From assembly GCA_036365515.1 (NCBI GenBank), contig CM070876.1, positions 134,557,394 to 134,621,393 on the forward strand: DNA of 64,000 bases. Reading direction: 5' to 3'. The translations under genes and the position numbers were made by a program. The DNA is from Torymus aiolomorphi. Taxonomy: Eukaryota; Arthropoda; Insecta; Hymenoptera; Torymidae. Of this stretch, positions 32,201 through 44,915 are shown piece by piece (positions within the stretch are counted from its first letter, which is position 1; each line of letters starts with the position of its first letter). The notes below the pieces were generated by a model. That model made no database searches and was not told the DNA's origin. It worked only from the letters and a program-made list of their open reading frames with translations.

Positions 32201-35200
32201 TGTTAAGACAGTTTCTTGTAGATCAAGTCTACAAATGCTTAGAAGAAAATTATGAACGAAATAGCATTTCCGAAGAAACCCCTCCGAGGCGATATACTGT
32301 GTCTTAAACACGAAAAAAAATTCGCAGAGCCGCAATTACGTCGTTCGGAAAAATGTTTCGATGGTTTCTTGTAGATCAAGCCCCTTAATGCGTAGAAAAA
32401 AATTATGAACGAAATAGCTTTTCCGGAAATGCCCCCCCCCCCCCGGGCGATATACAGTTTCGAAAACGGGAAAAAAAATTCCCAGAGCCGTAATTACGTC
32501 GTTCGGAAAAATGTTTCGACGGTTTCTTGTAGATAACGCTTCTAAATGCCTAGAAAAAAATTATGAATGGAATAGCTTTTCCGGAAAAGCCGCCCCAGGG
32601 CGATATACTGTGTCTTAAACATGAAAAAAAATTCCCAGAGCCGCAATTACGTCGTTCGGAAAAATGTTTCGACGGTTTCTTGTAGATAACGTTTCCAAAT
32701 ACTTAGAAAAAAATAATGAACGAAATAGCTTATCCGGGAAAGCCCCCGCAGGACGATATACTGTGTCTCAAACATGAAAAAAAATCCGGAGAGCCGTAAT
32801 TAAGTCGTTCGGAAAAATGCTAAGGCGGTTTCTTGTAGCCCAATGCCCCACATCCTTAGAAAAAATTATGAACGAAATAGCTTTTCCGGAAAAGCCCCTC
32901 CAAGGCAATATACTGTGTCTTAAACACGAAAAAAATTCCCAGAGCCGCAATTACGTTGTTCGGAAAAATGTTACGATGGTTTCTCGGATCAAGTCCCTAA
33001 ATGCTTAAAAAAAAATTATGAATAAAATAGCTTTTCCGGAAAGCCCCCCCCCCCGGGACGATATACAGTGTCGAAAACGGGAAAAAAATTCCCAGAGCCG
33101 CAATTACGTCGTTCGGAAAAATGTTTCGACGGTTTCTTGTAGATAACGTTTCCAAATGCTTAGAACCAAATTATTAACGAAATAGCTTTTCCGGAGAAGC
33201 CCCTCCAAGGCGATATACTGTGTCTTAAACACGAAAAAAATTCCCAGAGCCGCAATTACGACGTTCGGAAAAATGTTTCGATGGTTTCTTGTAGATCAAG
33301 CCCTAAATGCTTAAAAAAAATTATGAACGAAATAGCTTTTCCGGAAAAGCCCCTTCCCCGGGGCGATATACAGTGTCGAAAACGGGAAAAAAATTCCCAG
33401 AGCCGCAATTACGTCGTTCGGAAAAATGTTTCGACGGTTTCTTGTAGATCAAGTCCCTAAATGCTTAGAAAAAATTATGAACGAAATAGCTTTTCCGGAA
33501 AAGCCCCCCCAGGGCGATATACTGTGTCTCAAACATGAAAAAAATTCCCAGTGCCGCAATTAAGTCGTTCGGAAAAATGTTAAGACAGTTTCTTGTAGAT
33601 CAAGTCTACAAATGCTTAGAAGAAAATTATGAACGAAATAGCATTTCCGAAGAAACCCCTTCGAGGCGATATACTGTGTCTTAAACACGAAAAAAAAATT
33701 CGCAGAGCCGCAATTACGTCGTTCGGAAAAATGTTTCGATGGTTTCTTGTAGATCAAGCCCCTTAATGCGTAGAAAAAATTATGAACGAAATAGCTTTTC
33801 CGGAAATGCCCCCCCCCCCCGGGCGATATACAGTTTCGAAAACGGGAAAAAAATTCCCAGAGCCGCAATTACGTCGTTCGGAAAAATGTTTTGACGGTTT
33901 CTTGTAGATACCGTTCCTAAATGCTTAGAAAAACATTAAGAACGAAATAGCTTTTCAGGAAAAGCCCCCCCAGCGCGGTATACTGTGTCTTAAACATGAA
34001 AAAAAATTGCCAGAGCCGCAATTAAGTCGTTCGGAAAAATTTTAAGACTGTTTCTTGTAGATCAAGTCTCCAAATACTTAGAAAAAAATTATGAACGAAA
34101 TAGCATTTCCGGAAATCCGCCCCAGGGCGGTATACTGTGTCTTAAACATGAAAAAAAATTCCCAGAGCCGTAATTACGTCGTTCGGAAAAATGTTTCGAC
34201 GGTTTCTTGTAGATAACGCTTCTAAATGCCTAGAAAAAAATTATGAATGGAATAGCTTTTCCGAAAAAGCCCTCCAAGGGCGATATACTCTTAAACATGA
34301 AAAAAAATTCTCAGAGCCGCAATTACGTCGGTCGGAAAAATGTTTCGTCGGTTTCTTGTAGATAACGTTTCCAAATGCTTAGAAAAAACTTATCATCGAA
34401 ATAGCTTTTCCGGAAAAGCCGCCCCAGAGCGATATACTGTGTCTTAAACATGAAAAAAAATTTCCAGAGCCGCAATTACGTCGTTCGGAAAAATGTTTTG
34501 ACGATTTCTTGTAGACCATGTCCCCACATGCTTAGAAATAAACATGAACGAAATAGCTTTCCCGGAAAAGCCCCCCCAGGGCGATATACAGTGTCGAAAA
34601 CGGGAAAAATAATTCCCAGAGCCACAATTACGTCATTCGGAAAAATGTTTTGACGGTTTCTTGTAGATCATGTCCCCAAATGCTTAGAAAAAAATTATGA
34701 ACGAAATAGCTTTTCCGGACAAGCCCCCCAGGGCGATATACTGTGTCTTAAACATGAAAAAAATTCCCAGAGCCGCAATTACGACGTTCGGAAAAATGTT
34801 TCGATGGTTTCTTGTAGATCAAGCCCCTAAATGCTTAAAAAAAAATTATGAACGAAATACCTTTTCCGGAAAAGCCCCCCCCAGGGCGATATACAATGTC
34901 GAAAACGGTAAAAAAAATTCCCAGAGCCGCAATTACGTCGTTCGGAAAAATGTTTCGAAGGTTTCTTATAGACCAAGTCCCCACATGCTTAGAAAAAAAT
35001 TATGAACGAAATACCTTTTCAGGAAAACCCCCCCCCCCCCCCCCGGGGCGATATACAATGTCGGAAACGGGAAAAAAAAGTTCCCAGAGCCGCAATTACG
35101 TCGTTCGGAAAAATGTTTCGACAGTTTCTTGTAGATAACGTTTCCAAATACTTAGAAAAAAATTATGAACGAAATAGCTTTTCCGGAAAAGCCCCCCAGG

Positions 35201-38200
35201 GCGATATACTGTGTCTCAAACATGAAAAAAAAAATTCCCAGAGCCGCAATTAAGTCGTTCGGAAAAATGTTGACGGTTTCTTGTAGATCAAGTCCACAAA
35301 TTCTTAGAAGAAAATTATGAACCAAATAGCTTTTCCGCAAAAGCCCCTCCCAAGCGATATACTGTGTCTTAAACACGAAAAAAAATTCCCAGAGCCGCAA
35401 TTACGACGTTCGGAAAAATGTTTCGATGGTTTCTTGTAGATCAAGCCCCTAAATGCTTAAAAAAAAATTATGAACGAAATAGCTTTTCCGGAAAAGCCCC
35501 CCCCCCCGGGGCGATATACAGTGTCGAAAACGGGAAAAAAAATTCCCAGAGCCGCAATTACGTCGTTCGGAAAAATGTTTCGACGGTTTCTTGTAGATCA
35601 AGTCCCCAAATGGTTAGAAAAAAATTATGAACGAAATAGCTTTTCCGGAAAAGCCGCCCCAGGGCGATATACTGTGTCTTAAACATGAAAAAAAATTCCC
35701 AGAGCCGCAATTACGTCGTTCGGAAAAATGTTTCGACGGTTTCTTGTAGGTAACGCTTCTAAATGCCTAGAAAAAAATTATGAATGGAATAGCTTTTCCG
35801 AAAAAGCCCCCCAAGGGCGATATACTCTTAAACATGAACAAAAAATTCCCACAGCCGCAATTACGTCGGTCGGAAAAATGTTTCGACGGTTTCTTGTAGA
35901 TAACGTTTCCAAATACTTAGAAAAAAATTATGAACGAAATAGCTTTTCCGGAAAAGCCCCCCCAGGGCGATATACTGTGTCTCAAACATGAAAAAAAATT
36001 CCCAGAGCCGCAATTACGTCGTTCGGAAAAATGTTTCGACGGTTTCTTATAGACCAAGTCCCCACATGCTTAGAAAAAAATTATGAACGAAATACCTTTT
36101 CAGGAAAAGCCCCCCCCCCCCCCCGGGGCGATATACAATGTCGGAAACGGGAAAAAAAAGTTCCCAGAGCCGCAATTACGTCGTTCGGAAAAATGTTTCG
36201 ACGGTTTCTTGTAGATAACGTTTCCAAATACTTAGAAAAAAATTATGAACGAAATAGCTTTTCCGGAAAAGCCCCCCCAGGGCGATATACTGTGTCTCAA
36301 ACATGAAAAAAAATTCCCAGAGCCGCAATTAAGTCGTTCGGAAAAATGTTGACGGTTTCTTGTAGATCAAGTCCACAAATGCTTAGAAGAAAATTATGAA
36401 CGAAATAGCTTTTCCGCAGAAGCCCCTCCCAGGCGATATACTGTGTCTTAAACACGAAAAAAAATTCCCAGAGCCGCAATTACGACGTTCGGAAAAATGT
36501 TTCGATGGTTTCTTGTAGATCAAGCCCCTAAATGCTTAAAAAAAAATTATGAACGAAATAGCTTTTCCGGAAAAGCCCCCCCCCCGGGGCGATATCCAGT
36601 GTCGAAAACGGGAAAAAAAATTCCCAGAGCCGCAATTACGTCGTTCGGAAAAATGTTTCGACGGTTTCTTGTAGGTAACGCTTCTAAATGCCTAGAAAAA
36701 AATTATGAATGGAATAGCTTTTCCGAAAAAGCCCCCCAAGGGCGATATACTCTTAAACATGAACAAAAAATTCCCACAGCCGCAATTACGTCGGTCGGAA
36801 AAATGTTTCGACGGTTTCTTGTAGATAACGTTTCCAAATACTTAGAAAAAAATTATGAACGAAATAGCTTTTCCGGAAAAGCCCCCCCAGGGCGATATAC
36901 TGTGTCTCAAACATGAAAAAAAATTCCCAGAGCCGCAATTAAGTCGTTCGGAAAAATGTTAAGACGGTTTCTTGTAGATCAAGTCCACATATGCTTAGAA
37001 AAAAATTATGAACGAAATAGCTTTTCCGGAGAAGCCCCTCCAAGGCGATATGCTGTGTCTTAAACACGAAAAGAAATTCCCAGAGCCGCAATTACGTCGT
37101 TCGGAAAAATGTTTCGATGGTTTCTTGTAGATCAAGCCCCTAAATGCTTAGAAAAAAATTATGAACGAAATAGCTTTTCCGGAAAACCCCCCCCCCCCCC
37201 CCCCCGGGGCGATATACAGTATCGAAAACGGGAAAAAAAATCCCAGAGCCGCAATTACGTCGTTCGGAAAAATGTTTCGACGGTTTCTTGTAGATAATGT
37301 TTCCAAATGCTTAGAACAAAATTATGAACGAAATAGCTTTTCCGGACAAGCCCCCCAGGGCGATATACTGTGTCTTAAACATGAAAAAAAATTCCCAGAG
37401 CCGCAATTACGTCGTTCGGAAAAATGTTTTGACGGTTTCTTGTAGACCATGTCCCCACATGCTTAGAAATAAACATGAACGAAATAGCTTTCCCGGAAAA
37501 GCCCCCCCAGGGCGATATACAGTGTCGAAAACGGTAAAAAAAATTCCCAGAGCCGCAATTACGTCGTTCGGAAAAATGTTTCGACGGTTTCTTATAGACC
37601 AAGTCCCCACATGCTTAGAAAAAAATTATGAACGAAATACCTTTTCAGGAAAAGCCCCCCCCCCCCCCGGGGCGATATACAATGTCGGAAACGGGAAAAA
37701 AAAGTTCCCAGAGCCGCAATTACGTCGTTCGGAAAAATGTTTCGACGGTTTCTTGTAGATAACGTTTCCAAATACTTAGAAAAAAATTATGAACGAAATA
37801 GCTTTTCCGGAAAAGCCCCCCCAGGGCGATATACTGTGTCTCAAACATGAAAAAAAATTCCCAGAGCCGCAATTAAGTCGTTCGGAAAAATGTTGACGGT
37901 TTCTTGTAGATCAAGTCCACAAATGCTTAGAAGAAAATTATGAACGAAATAGCTTTTCCGCAGAAGCCCCTCCCAGGCGATATACTGTGTCTTAAACACG
38001 AAAAAAAATTCCCAGAGCCGCAATTACGACGTTCGGAAAAATGTTTCGATGGTTTCTTGTAGATCAAGCCCCTAAATGCTTAAAAAAAAATTATGAACGA
38101 AATAGCTTTCCCGGAAAAGCCCCCCCCCCCGGGGCGATATACAGTGTCGAAAACGGGAAAAAAAATTCCCAGAGCCGCAATTACGTCGTTCGGAAAAATG

Positions 38201-41200
38201 TTTCGACGGTTTCTTGTAGGTAACGCTTCTAAATGCCTAGAAAAAAATTATGAATGGAATAGCTTTTCCGAAAAAGCCCCCCAAGGGCGATATACTCTTA
38301 AACATGAACAAAAAATTCCCACAGCCGCAATTACGTCGGTCGGAAAAATGTTTTGACGGTTTCTTGTAGATAACGTTTCCAAATACTTAGAAAAAAATTA
38401 TGAACGAAATAGCTTTTCCGGAAAAGCCCCCCCAGGGCGATATACTGTGTCTCAAACATGAAAAAAAATTCCCAGAGCCGCAATTAAGTCGTTCGGAAAA
38501 ATGTTAAGACGGTTTCTTGTAGATCAAGTCCACATATGCTTAGAAAAAAATTATGAACGAAATAGCTTTTCCGGAGAAGCCCCTCCAAGGCGATATGCTG
38601 TGTCTTAAACACGAAAAGAAATTCCCAGAGCCGCAATTACGTCGTTCGGAAAAATGTTTCGATGGTTTCTTGTAGATCAAGCCCCTAAATGCTTAGAAAA
38701 AATTATGAACGAAATAGCTTTTCCGGAAAAGCCCCCCCCGGGGCGATATACAGTATCGAAAACGGGAAAAAAAATCCCAGAGCCGCAATTACGTCGTTCG
38801 GAAAAATGTTTCGACGGTTTCTTGTAGATAATGTTTCCAAATGCTTAGAACAAAATTATGAACGAAATAGCTTTTCCGGACAAGCCCCCCAGGGCGATAT
38901 ACTGTGTCTTAAACATGAAAAAAAATTCCCAGAGCCGCAATTACGTCGTTCGGAAAAATGTTTTGACGGTTTCTTGTAGACCATGTCCCCACATGCTTAG
39001 AAATAAACATGAACGAAATAGCTTTCCCGGAAAAGCCCCCCCAGGGCGATATACAGTGTCGAAAACGGTAAAAAAACTTGGCAGAGCCGCAATTACGTCG
39101 TTCGGAAAAATGTTTCGACGGTTTCTTATAGACCAAGTCCCCACATGCTTAGAAAAAATTATGAACGAAATACCTTTTCAGGAAAAGCCCCCCCCCGGGG
39201 CGATATACAATGTCGGAAACGGGAAAAAAAGTTCCCAGAGCCGCAATTACGTCGTTCGGAAAAATGTTTCGACGGTTTCTTGTAGATAACGTTTCCAAAT
39301 ACTTAGAAAAAATTATGAACGAAATAGCTTTTCCGGAAAAGCCCCCCCAGGGCGATATACTGTGTCTCAAACATGAAAAAAAATTCCCAGAGCCGCAATT
39401 AAGTCGTTCGGAAAAATGTTGACGGTTTCTTGTAGATCAAGTCCACAAATGCTTAGAAGAAAATTATGAACGAAATAGCTTTTCCGCAAAAGCCCCTCCC
39501 AGGCGATATACTGTGTCTTAAACACGAAAAAAAATTCCCAGAGCCGCAATTACGACGTTCGGAAAAATGTTTCGATGGTTTCTTGTAGATCAAGCCCCTA
39601 AATGCTTAAAAAAAAATTATGAACGAAATAGCTTTTCCGGAAAAGCCCCCCCCCCCCCGGGGCGATATACAGTGTCAAAAACGGGAAAAAAAATTCCCAG
39701 AGCCGCAATTACGTCGTTCGGAAAAATGTTTCGACGGTTTCTTGTAGATCAAGTCCCCAAATGGTTAGAAAAAAATTATGAACGAAATAGCTTTTCCGGA
39801 AAAGCCGCCCCAGGGCGATATACTGTGTCTTAAACATGAAAAAAAATTCCCAGAGCCGCAATTACGTCGTTCGGAAAAATGTTTCGACGGTTTCTTGTAG
39901 GTAACGCTTCTAAATGCCTAGAAAAAAATTATGAATGGAATAGCTTTTCCGAAAAAGCCCCCCAAGGGCGATATACTCTTAAACATGAACAAAAAATTCC
40001 CACAGCCGCAATTACGTCGGTCGGAAAAATGTTTCGACGGTTTCTTGTAGATAACGTTTCCAAATACTTAGAAAAAAATTATGAACGAAATAGCTTTTCC
40101 GGAAAAGCCCCCCCAGGGCGATATACTGTGTCTCAAACATGAAAAAAAATTCCCAGAGCCGCAATTAAGTCGTTCGGAAAAATGTTAAGACGGTTTCTTG
40201 TAGATCAAGTCCACATATGCTTAGAAAAAAATTATGAACGAAATAGCTTTTCCGGAGAAGCCCCTCCAAGGCGATATGCTGTGTCTTAAACACGAAAAGA
40301 AATTCCCAGAGCCGCAATTACGTCGTTCGGAAAAATGTTTCGATGGTTTCTTGTAGATCAAGCCCCTAAATGCTTAGAAAAAAATTATGAACGAAATAGC
40401 TTTTCCGGAAAAGCCCCCCCCCCCCCCGGGGCGATATACAGTATCGAAAACGGGAAAAAAAATTCCCAGAGCCGCAATTACGTCGTTCGGAAAAATGTTT
40501 CGACGGTTTCTTGTAGATAATGTTTCCGACTGCTTAGAGAAAAATTATGAACGATATAGCTTTTCCGGACAAGCCCCCCAGGGCGATATACTGTGTCTTA
40601 AACATGAAAAAAAATTCCCAGAGCCGCAATTAAGTCGTTCGGAAAAATGTTACGATGGTTTCTCGTAGATCAAGTCCCTAAATGCTTAAAAAAAAATTAT
40701 GAACGAAATAGCTTTTCCGGAAAAGCCCCCCCCCCCCCCGGGGCGATATACAGTGTCGAAAACGGGAAAAAAAATTCCCAGAGCTGCAATTACGTCGTTC
40801 GGAAAAATGTTTCGACGGTTTCTTGTGGATAACGTTTCCAAATGCTTAGATCAAAATTATGAACGAAATAGCTTTTCCGGACAAGCCCCCCAGGGCGATA
40901 TACTGTGTCTTAAACATGAAAAAAAATTCCCAGAGCCGCAATTACGTCGTTCGGAAAAATGTTTTGACGGTTTCTTGTAGACCATGTCCCCACATGCTTA
41001 GAAATAAACATGAACGAAATAGCTTTCCCGGAAAAGCCCCCCCAGGGCGATATACAGTGTCGAAAACGGTAAAAAAAATTCCCAGAGCCGCAATTACGTC
41101 GTTCGGAAAAATGTTTCGACGGTTTCTTATAGACCAAGTCCCCACATGCTTAGAAAAGAATTATGAACGAAATAGCTTTTCAGGAAAAGCCCCCCCCTCC

Positions 41201-41722
41201 CCCCGGGGCGATATACAATGTCGGAAACGGGAAAAAAAGGTCCCAGAGCCGCAATTACGTCGTTCGGAAAAATGTTTCGACGGTTTCTTGTAGATAACGT
41301 TTCCAAATACTTAGAAAAAAATTATGAACGAAATAGCTTTTCCGGAAAAGCCCCGCCAGGGCGATATACTGTGTCTCAAACATGAAAAAAAATTCCCAGA
41401 GCCGCAATTAAGTCGTTCGGAAAAATGTTGACGGTTTCTTGTAGATCAAGTCCACAAATGCTTAGAAGAAAATTATGAACGAAATAGCTTTTCCGCAGAA
41501 GCCTCTCCCAGGCGATATACTGTGTCTTAAACACGAAAAAAAATTCCCAGAGCCGCAATTACGACGTTCGGAAAAATGTTTCGATGGTTTCTTGTAGATC
41601 AAGCCCCTAAATGCTTACAAAAAAATTATGAACGAAATAGCTTTTCCGGAAAAGCCCCCCCCCCCCCCGGGTCGATATACTGTGTCTTAAACATGAAAAA
41701 AAATTCCTAGAGCCGCAATTAA
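20290..41722 (+). repeat. 153-bp satellite array (left, forward), about 138 monomers
   Basis: The word CGTTCGG recurs at 20,611, 20,764, 20,917, 21,070, 21,223 and 21,376, exactly 153 bases apart. Later spacings reach 157-160 through longer C runs. A monomer contains CCCAGAGCCGCAATTA, TTTCTTGTAGAT, TTATGAACGAAATAG, the 14-bp palindrome CTTTTCCGGAAAAG, a C run, and GGCGATATACTGTGTC. Two main variants alternate (AATTACGTCG..TTTCGACGG and AATTAAGTCG..TTAAGACGG), and blocks of about 9-14 monomers recur as higher-order units. Frames of 60-144 codons in both strands are by-products of the 51-codon period. The outermost monomers are the most diverged, as at satellite edges. Confidence 0.95.
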
Positions 41723-41808
41723 GGGGGTGTCAAACTCAATTTTTACCGACCGAGCACAAAATATATTGTTTTTAATAGAAAAAAAAAATATCACGATATA
41801 TGAAAAAT

Positions 41809-42000
41809 AATGAGTGCATTGCCCTCCGTAATTACATTATTAATCTTTCTGCAAAATGCCAAATCCATATTCAAAAGCGTCTAAGAATGGCATTTGAACG
41901 AAAATTTCGTTCAAATGCCATTCTCAGATGCCTTAAAATATCGACGTGAAACTTTGCAGAATGATTCATAATGTCATTACGGAGGGCAATGCACTCATGT
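41809..42000. repeat. Foldback with a 41-bp near-perfect central hairpin
   Basis: ATGAGTGCATTGCCCTCCG at 41,810 pairs with its inverse ending at 41,999. At the axis, 41,884-41,924 is a perfect hairpin (AGAATGGCATTTGAACGAAA and its complement) with a single loop base. AT-rich tails extend the similarity outward on both sides. Confidence 0.8.
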
Positions 42001-42049
42001 TTATGCATAATATTATAAAAAAAAAATAGATTATTGTACCATATGGGTA

Positions 42050-42450
42050 ATATGTAGCATCGCGAGATTCGCGAGTCGGCGACGGCAGCGACGGCAGCGG
42101 CCAGCGGCGCGGCCTTGCCCGTGTGTGTGTACGCGCATGCGCTGCTGGCTACAGCACAGCTGAGCTGTCCATCGCCGATGCCTGGGCCTAGGCCCTCCGG
42201 GAGGCGGTCCCGTGTTGCCGCCACCACCTCCGCCGCCACCTTCGCCACCTGTGCCCTCCTCTATCCATTGATGCTTATCGACGTGTCATCGGTGTGCCTG
42301 CCGCCTGGACCGCTCGCAGACGACGCAGCCTGGAGTGCCGCATCAGCCGCCCACCTCGCAGACCGTAGTGTCCGTACCGCACCGTGTGCGTGCACACCCA
42401 ACGGACCGTGCCGCTTGGACTTGGCCCCGCCGTAAGACAGAAAAGTAAGT
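42050..42450 (+). other. CpG-rich island with possible first exon
   Basis: A sharp GC- and CpG-rich block (CGGCGACGGCAGCG, CCGCCACCACCTCCGCCG) within AT-rich DNA. A frame starts at ATG 42,178 and runs to 42,435 with Ala/Pro/Arg-rich content and no recognised domain. A donor-like GCC|GTAAGA at 42,432 would leave two bases over, which fits the phase of the exon-like units at 45.0-45.8 kb. Promoter or captured exon are both possible. Confidence 0.35.
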
Positions 42451-42480
42451 CATTCAAGAAGTTATTTATTTTACGGCGTT

Positions 42481-42514
42481 GTTATTTGTACGACAGATCT
42501 GTCGTACAAATAAC
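42481..42514. repeat. 34-bp perfect palindrome
   Basis: GTTATTTGTACGACAGA at 42,481-42,497 is followed immediately by its exact reverse complement, with no spacer (centre AGATCT). Confidence 0.95.
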
Positions 42515-42724
42515 CTATAACCCACTTAGAAACGTGTAAAAATCACTGTTTTGAAAGTCTGACATGGAAGGGACTATTATTTCTTTAGTCAAGCGTCAAT
42601 CCTTGCCTATTTTTTTCTTTAATCAAGCGTCAATTCTTCGGCTAAAGAAAATTGAAGGTTAGGTTTTACGTATATATAGGTATACCTATCTAGCAATCGG
42701 GCGTATAAATAACAACGGCCAACT

Positions 42725-44915
42725 GTAGATTTGATGCGCTTTTTCGACTTATCATTCCAAAGATTACAGATCTAAATAATCAGCAAGTGTGGAGATACTG
42801 CATTTTCTGTGTATTTTTCAAAATATTTTCAAGAAAAGTCATTTCCTCCAAACTGGCTGATTGAGTAGATCTGAAATCTAATATACAATGCCTCAGCATG
42901 TACTGGATTGTGTGTAAACATTCTCATAAACTTTAAGCGAGGATGAGGAGGTCTACCTTGGAAATGCACACGCGCTTTTTCGACTTTTCATTTCAAAGAT
43001 CCCTTTCTATTCTCTACAAATATTTCAAACTTTACACACACTATGTAATACATGCTGAGGGACTGTTTATCAAGTTTAAGATCTAAATAATTAGCAAGTG
43101 AGGAGATATTGCAATTTGTATGCTCTTTTTAAGAAATGTTCAAGTAAAAAAGTTATTTCCCCTACACTGGCTGATTGAAAAGATCTAAATTTAATATACA
43201 GTGCCTCAGCATGCATTGCATTGTGTGAGAACATTCTGGTAAACTATGAGAAAGAGTGAGGAGGTTTTTGTCGCAAATGCACATGCGGCTTTTTGACATT
43301 TCGTTCCAAAGATCCCTTTCCATTCCCTACAAGTATCTTAAACTTTCCATACATAATGGAATACATGCTGAGGGACAGTTTATCAAGTTTCAGATCTACA
43401 TAATTAGTAAGTCTGGAGATATTGCAATTTTTGTGCTTTTTCAGGAAATTTTTAAGAAAGAAAAGTAATTTCCTCCAAACTGGCTGATTGAATAGATCTG
43501 AAACCTAATATACAATGCCTCAGTATGTACTGGATTGTGTGTAAACATTCTCACACACTTTAAGCGAGGGTGAGGAGGTCTACATTGGAAATGCACACGC
43601 GCTTTTTCGACTTTTCATTTCAAAGATCCCTTTCCATTCTCTACAAATATTTCAAACTTTACACACACTATGTAACACATGCTGAGGTATTGTTTATCAA
43701 GTTTCAGATCTAAATAATTAGCAAGTGTGGAGATATTGCAATTTGTATGCTCTTTTTAAGAAATGTTCAAGAAAAAAAGTTATTTCCCGTACACTGGCTG
43801 ATTGAAAAGATCTAAAATTTAATATACAATGCCTTAACATGTATTGGATTGCGTGTTAACATTCTGGTAAGTTTTGAGCAATGGTCAGGACGTCTTAGTT
43901 GGAAATGCACTTGCGCTTTTACGACTTTTCAGTCCAAAGATCCCTTTCCATTCTCTCAACATATCTTAAACTTTACACACACCGTGCAATATATGCTGAG
44001 GGACAGTTCATCAAGTTTCAGATCTACATAAATAGCAAATCTGGAGATATTGCAATTTTTGTGCTTTTTCAGGAAATTTTTAAGAAAGAAAAGTCATTTC
44101 CTCCAAACTGGCTGATGGAGTATATCTGAAACTCAATATGCAATGCCTCAGCATGCATTGCGTTGTGTGAGAACATTCTGGTAAACTATGAGAAAGTGTG
44201 AGGAGGTTTTTGTCGCAAATGCACATGCGGCTTTTCGACAATTCGTTCCAAAGATCCCGTTCCATTCCCTACAAGTATCTTAAACTTTCCATACATAATG
44301 GCATACATGCTGAGGGACGGTTTATCAAGTTTCAGATCTACATAATTAGCAAGTCTGGAGATATTGCAATTTTTGTGCTTTTTCAGGAAATTTTTAAGAA
44401 AGAAAAGTAATTTCCTCCAAACTGGCTGATTGAGTAGATCTGAAACCTAATATACAATGCCTCAGCATGTACTGGATTGTGTGTAAACATTCTCATAAAC
44501 TTTAAGCGAGAGTGAGGAGGTCTACATTGGAAATGCACACGCGCTTTTTCGACTTTTCATTTCAAAGATCCCTTTCCATTCTCTACAAATATTTCAAACT
44601 TTACACACACTATGTAATACATGCTGAGGGATATTGTTTATCAAGTTTCAAATCTAAATAATTAGCAAGTGTGGAGATATTGCAATTTGTATGCTCTTTT
44701 TAAGAAATGTTCAAGAAAAAAGTTATTTCGCCTACACTGGCTGATTGAAAAGATCTAAAATTTAATATACAATGCCTCAACATGTATTGGATTGTGTGTT
44801 AACATTCTGGTAAACTTTAAGCGAGGGTGATGAGGTCTTAGTTGGAAATGCACATGCACTTTTTCGACTTTTCATTCCAAAGACCCTTTCCATTTTCTAC
44901 AGATATCTTAACTTT
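42725..44915 (+). repeat. Tandem array of about 313-bp units, two alternating types
   Basis: ACTGGCTGATTGA and its flanks recur at about 42,853, 43,170, 43,480, 43,795, 44,107, 44,420 and 44,735. Type A reads TTTCCTCCAAACTGGCTG; type B reads TTATTTCCCCTACACTGGC. The order is A,B,A,B,A,A,B, pointing to a dimer of about 627 bp as the amplifying unit. Each also holds CAATGCCTCAGCATG and CTTTTTCGACTTTTCATT. No gene is seen; frames of 60-76 codons are repeat products. Confidence 0.9.

Noticed and set aside
20290..41722. Many 60-144 codon frames on both strands in the satellite array
   Set aside because: They repeat with the 153-bp period, appear on both strands and change with C-run length; they are by-products of the repeat, not genes.
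20290..41722. CRISPR-like regular repeats
   Set aside because: Whole 153-bp units repeat with no unique spacers, in a eukaryotic transposon context; this is a satellite.
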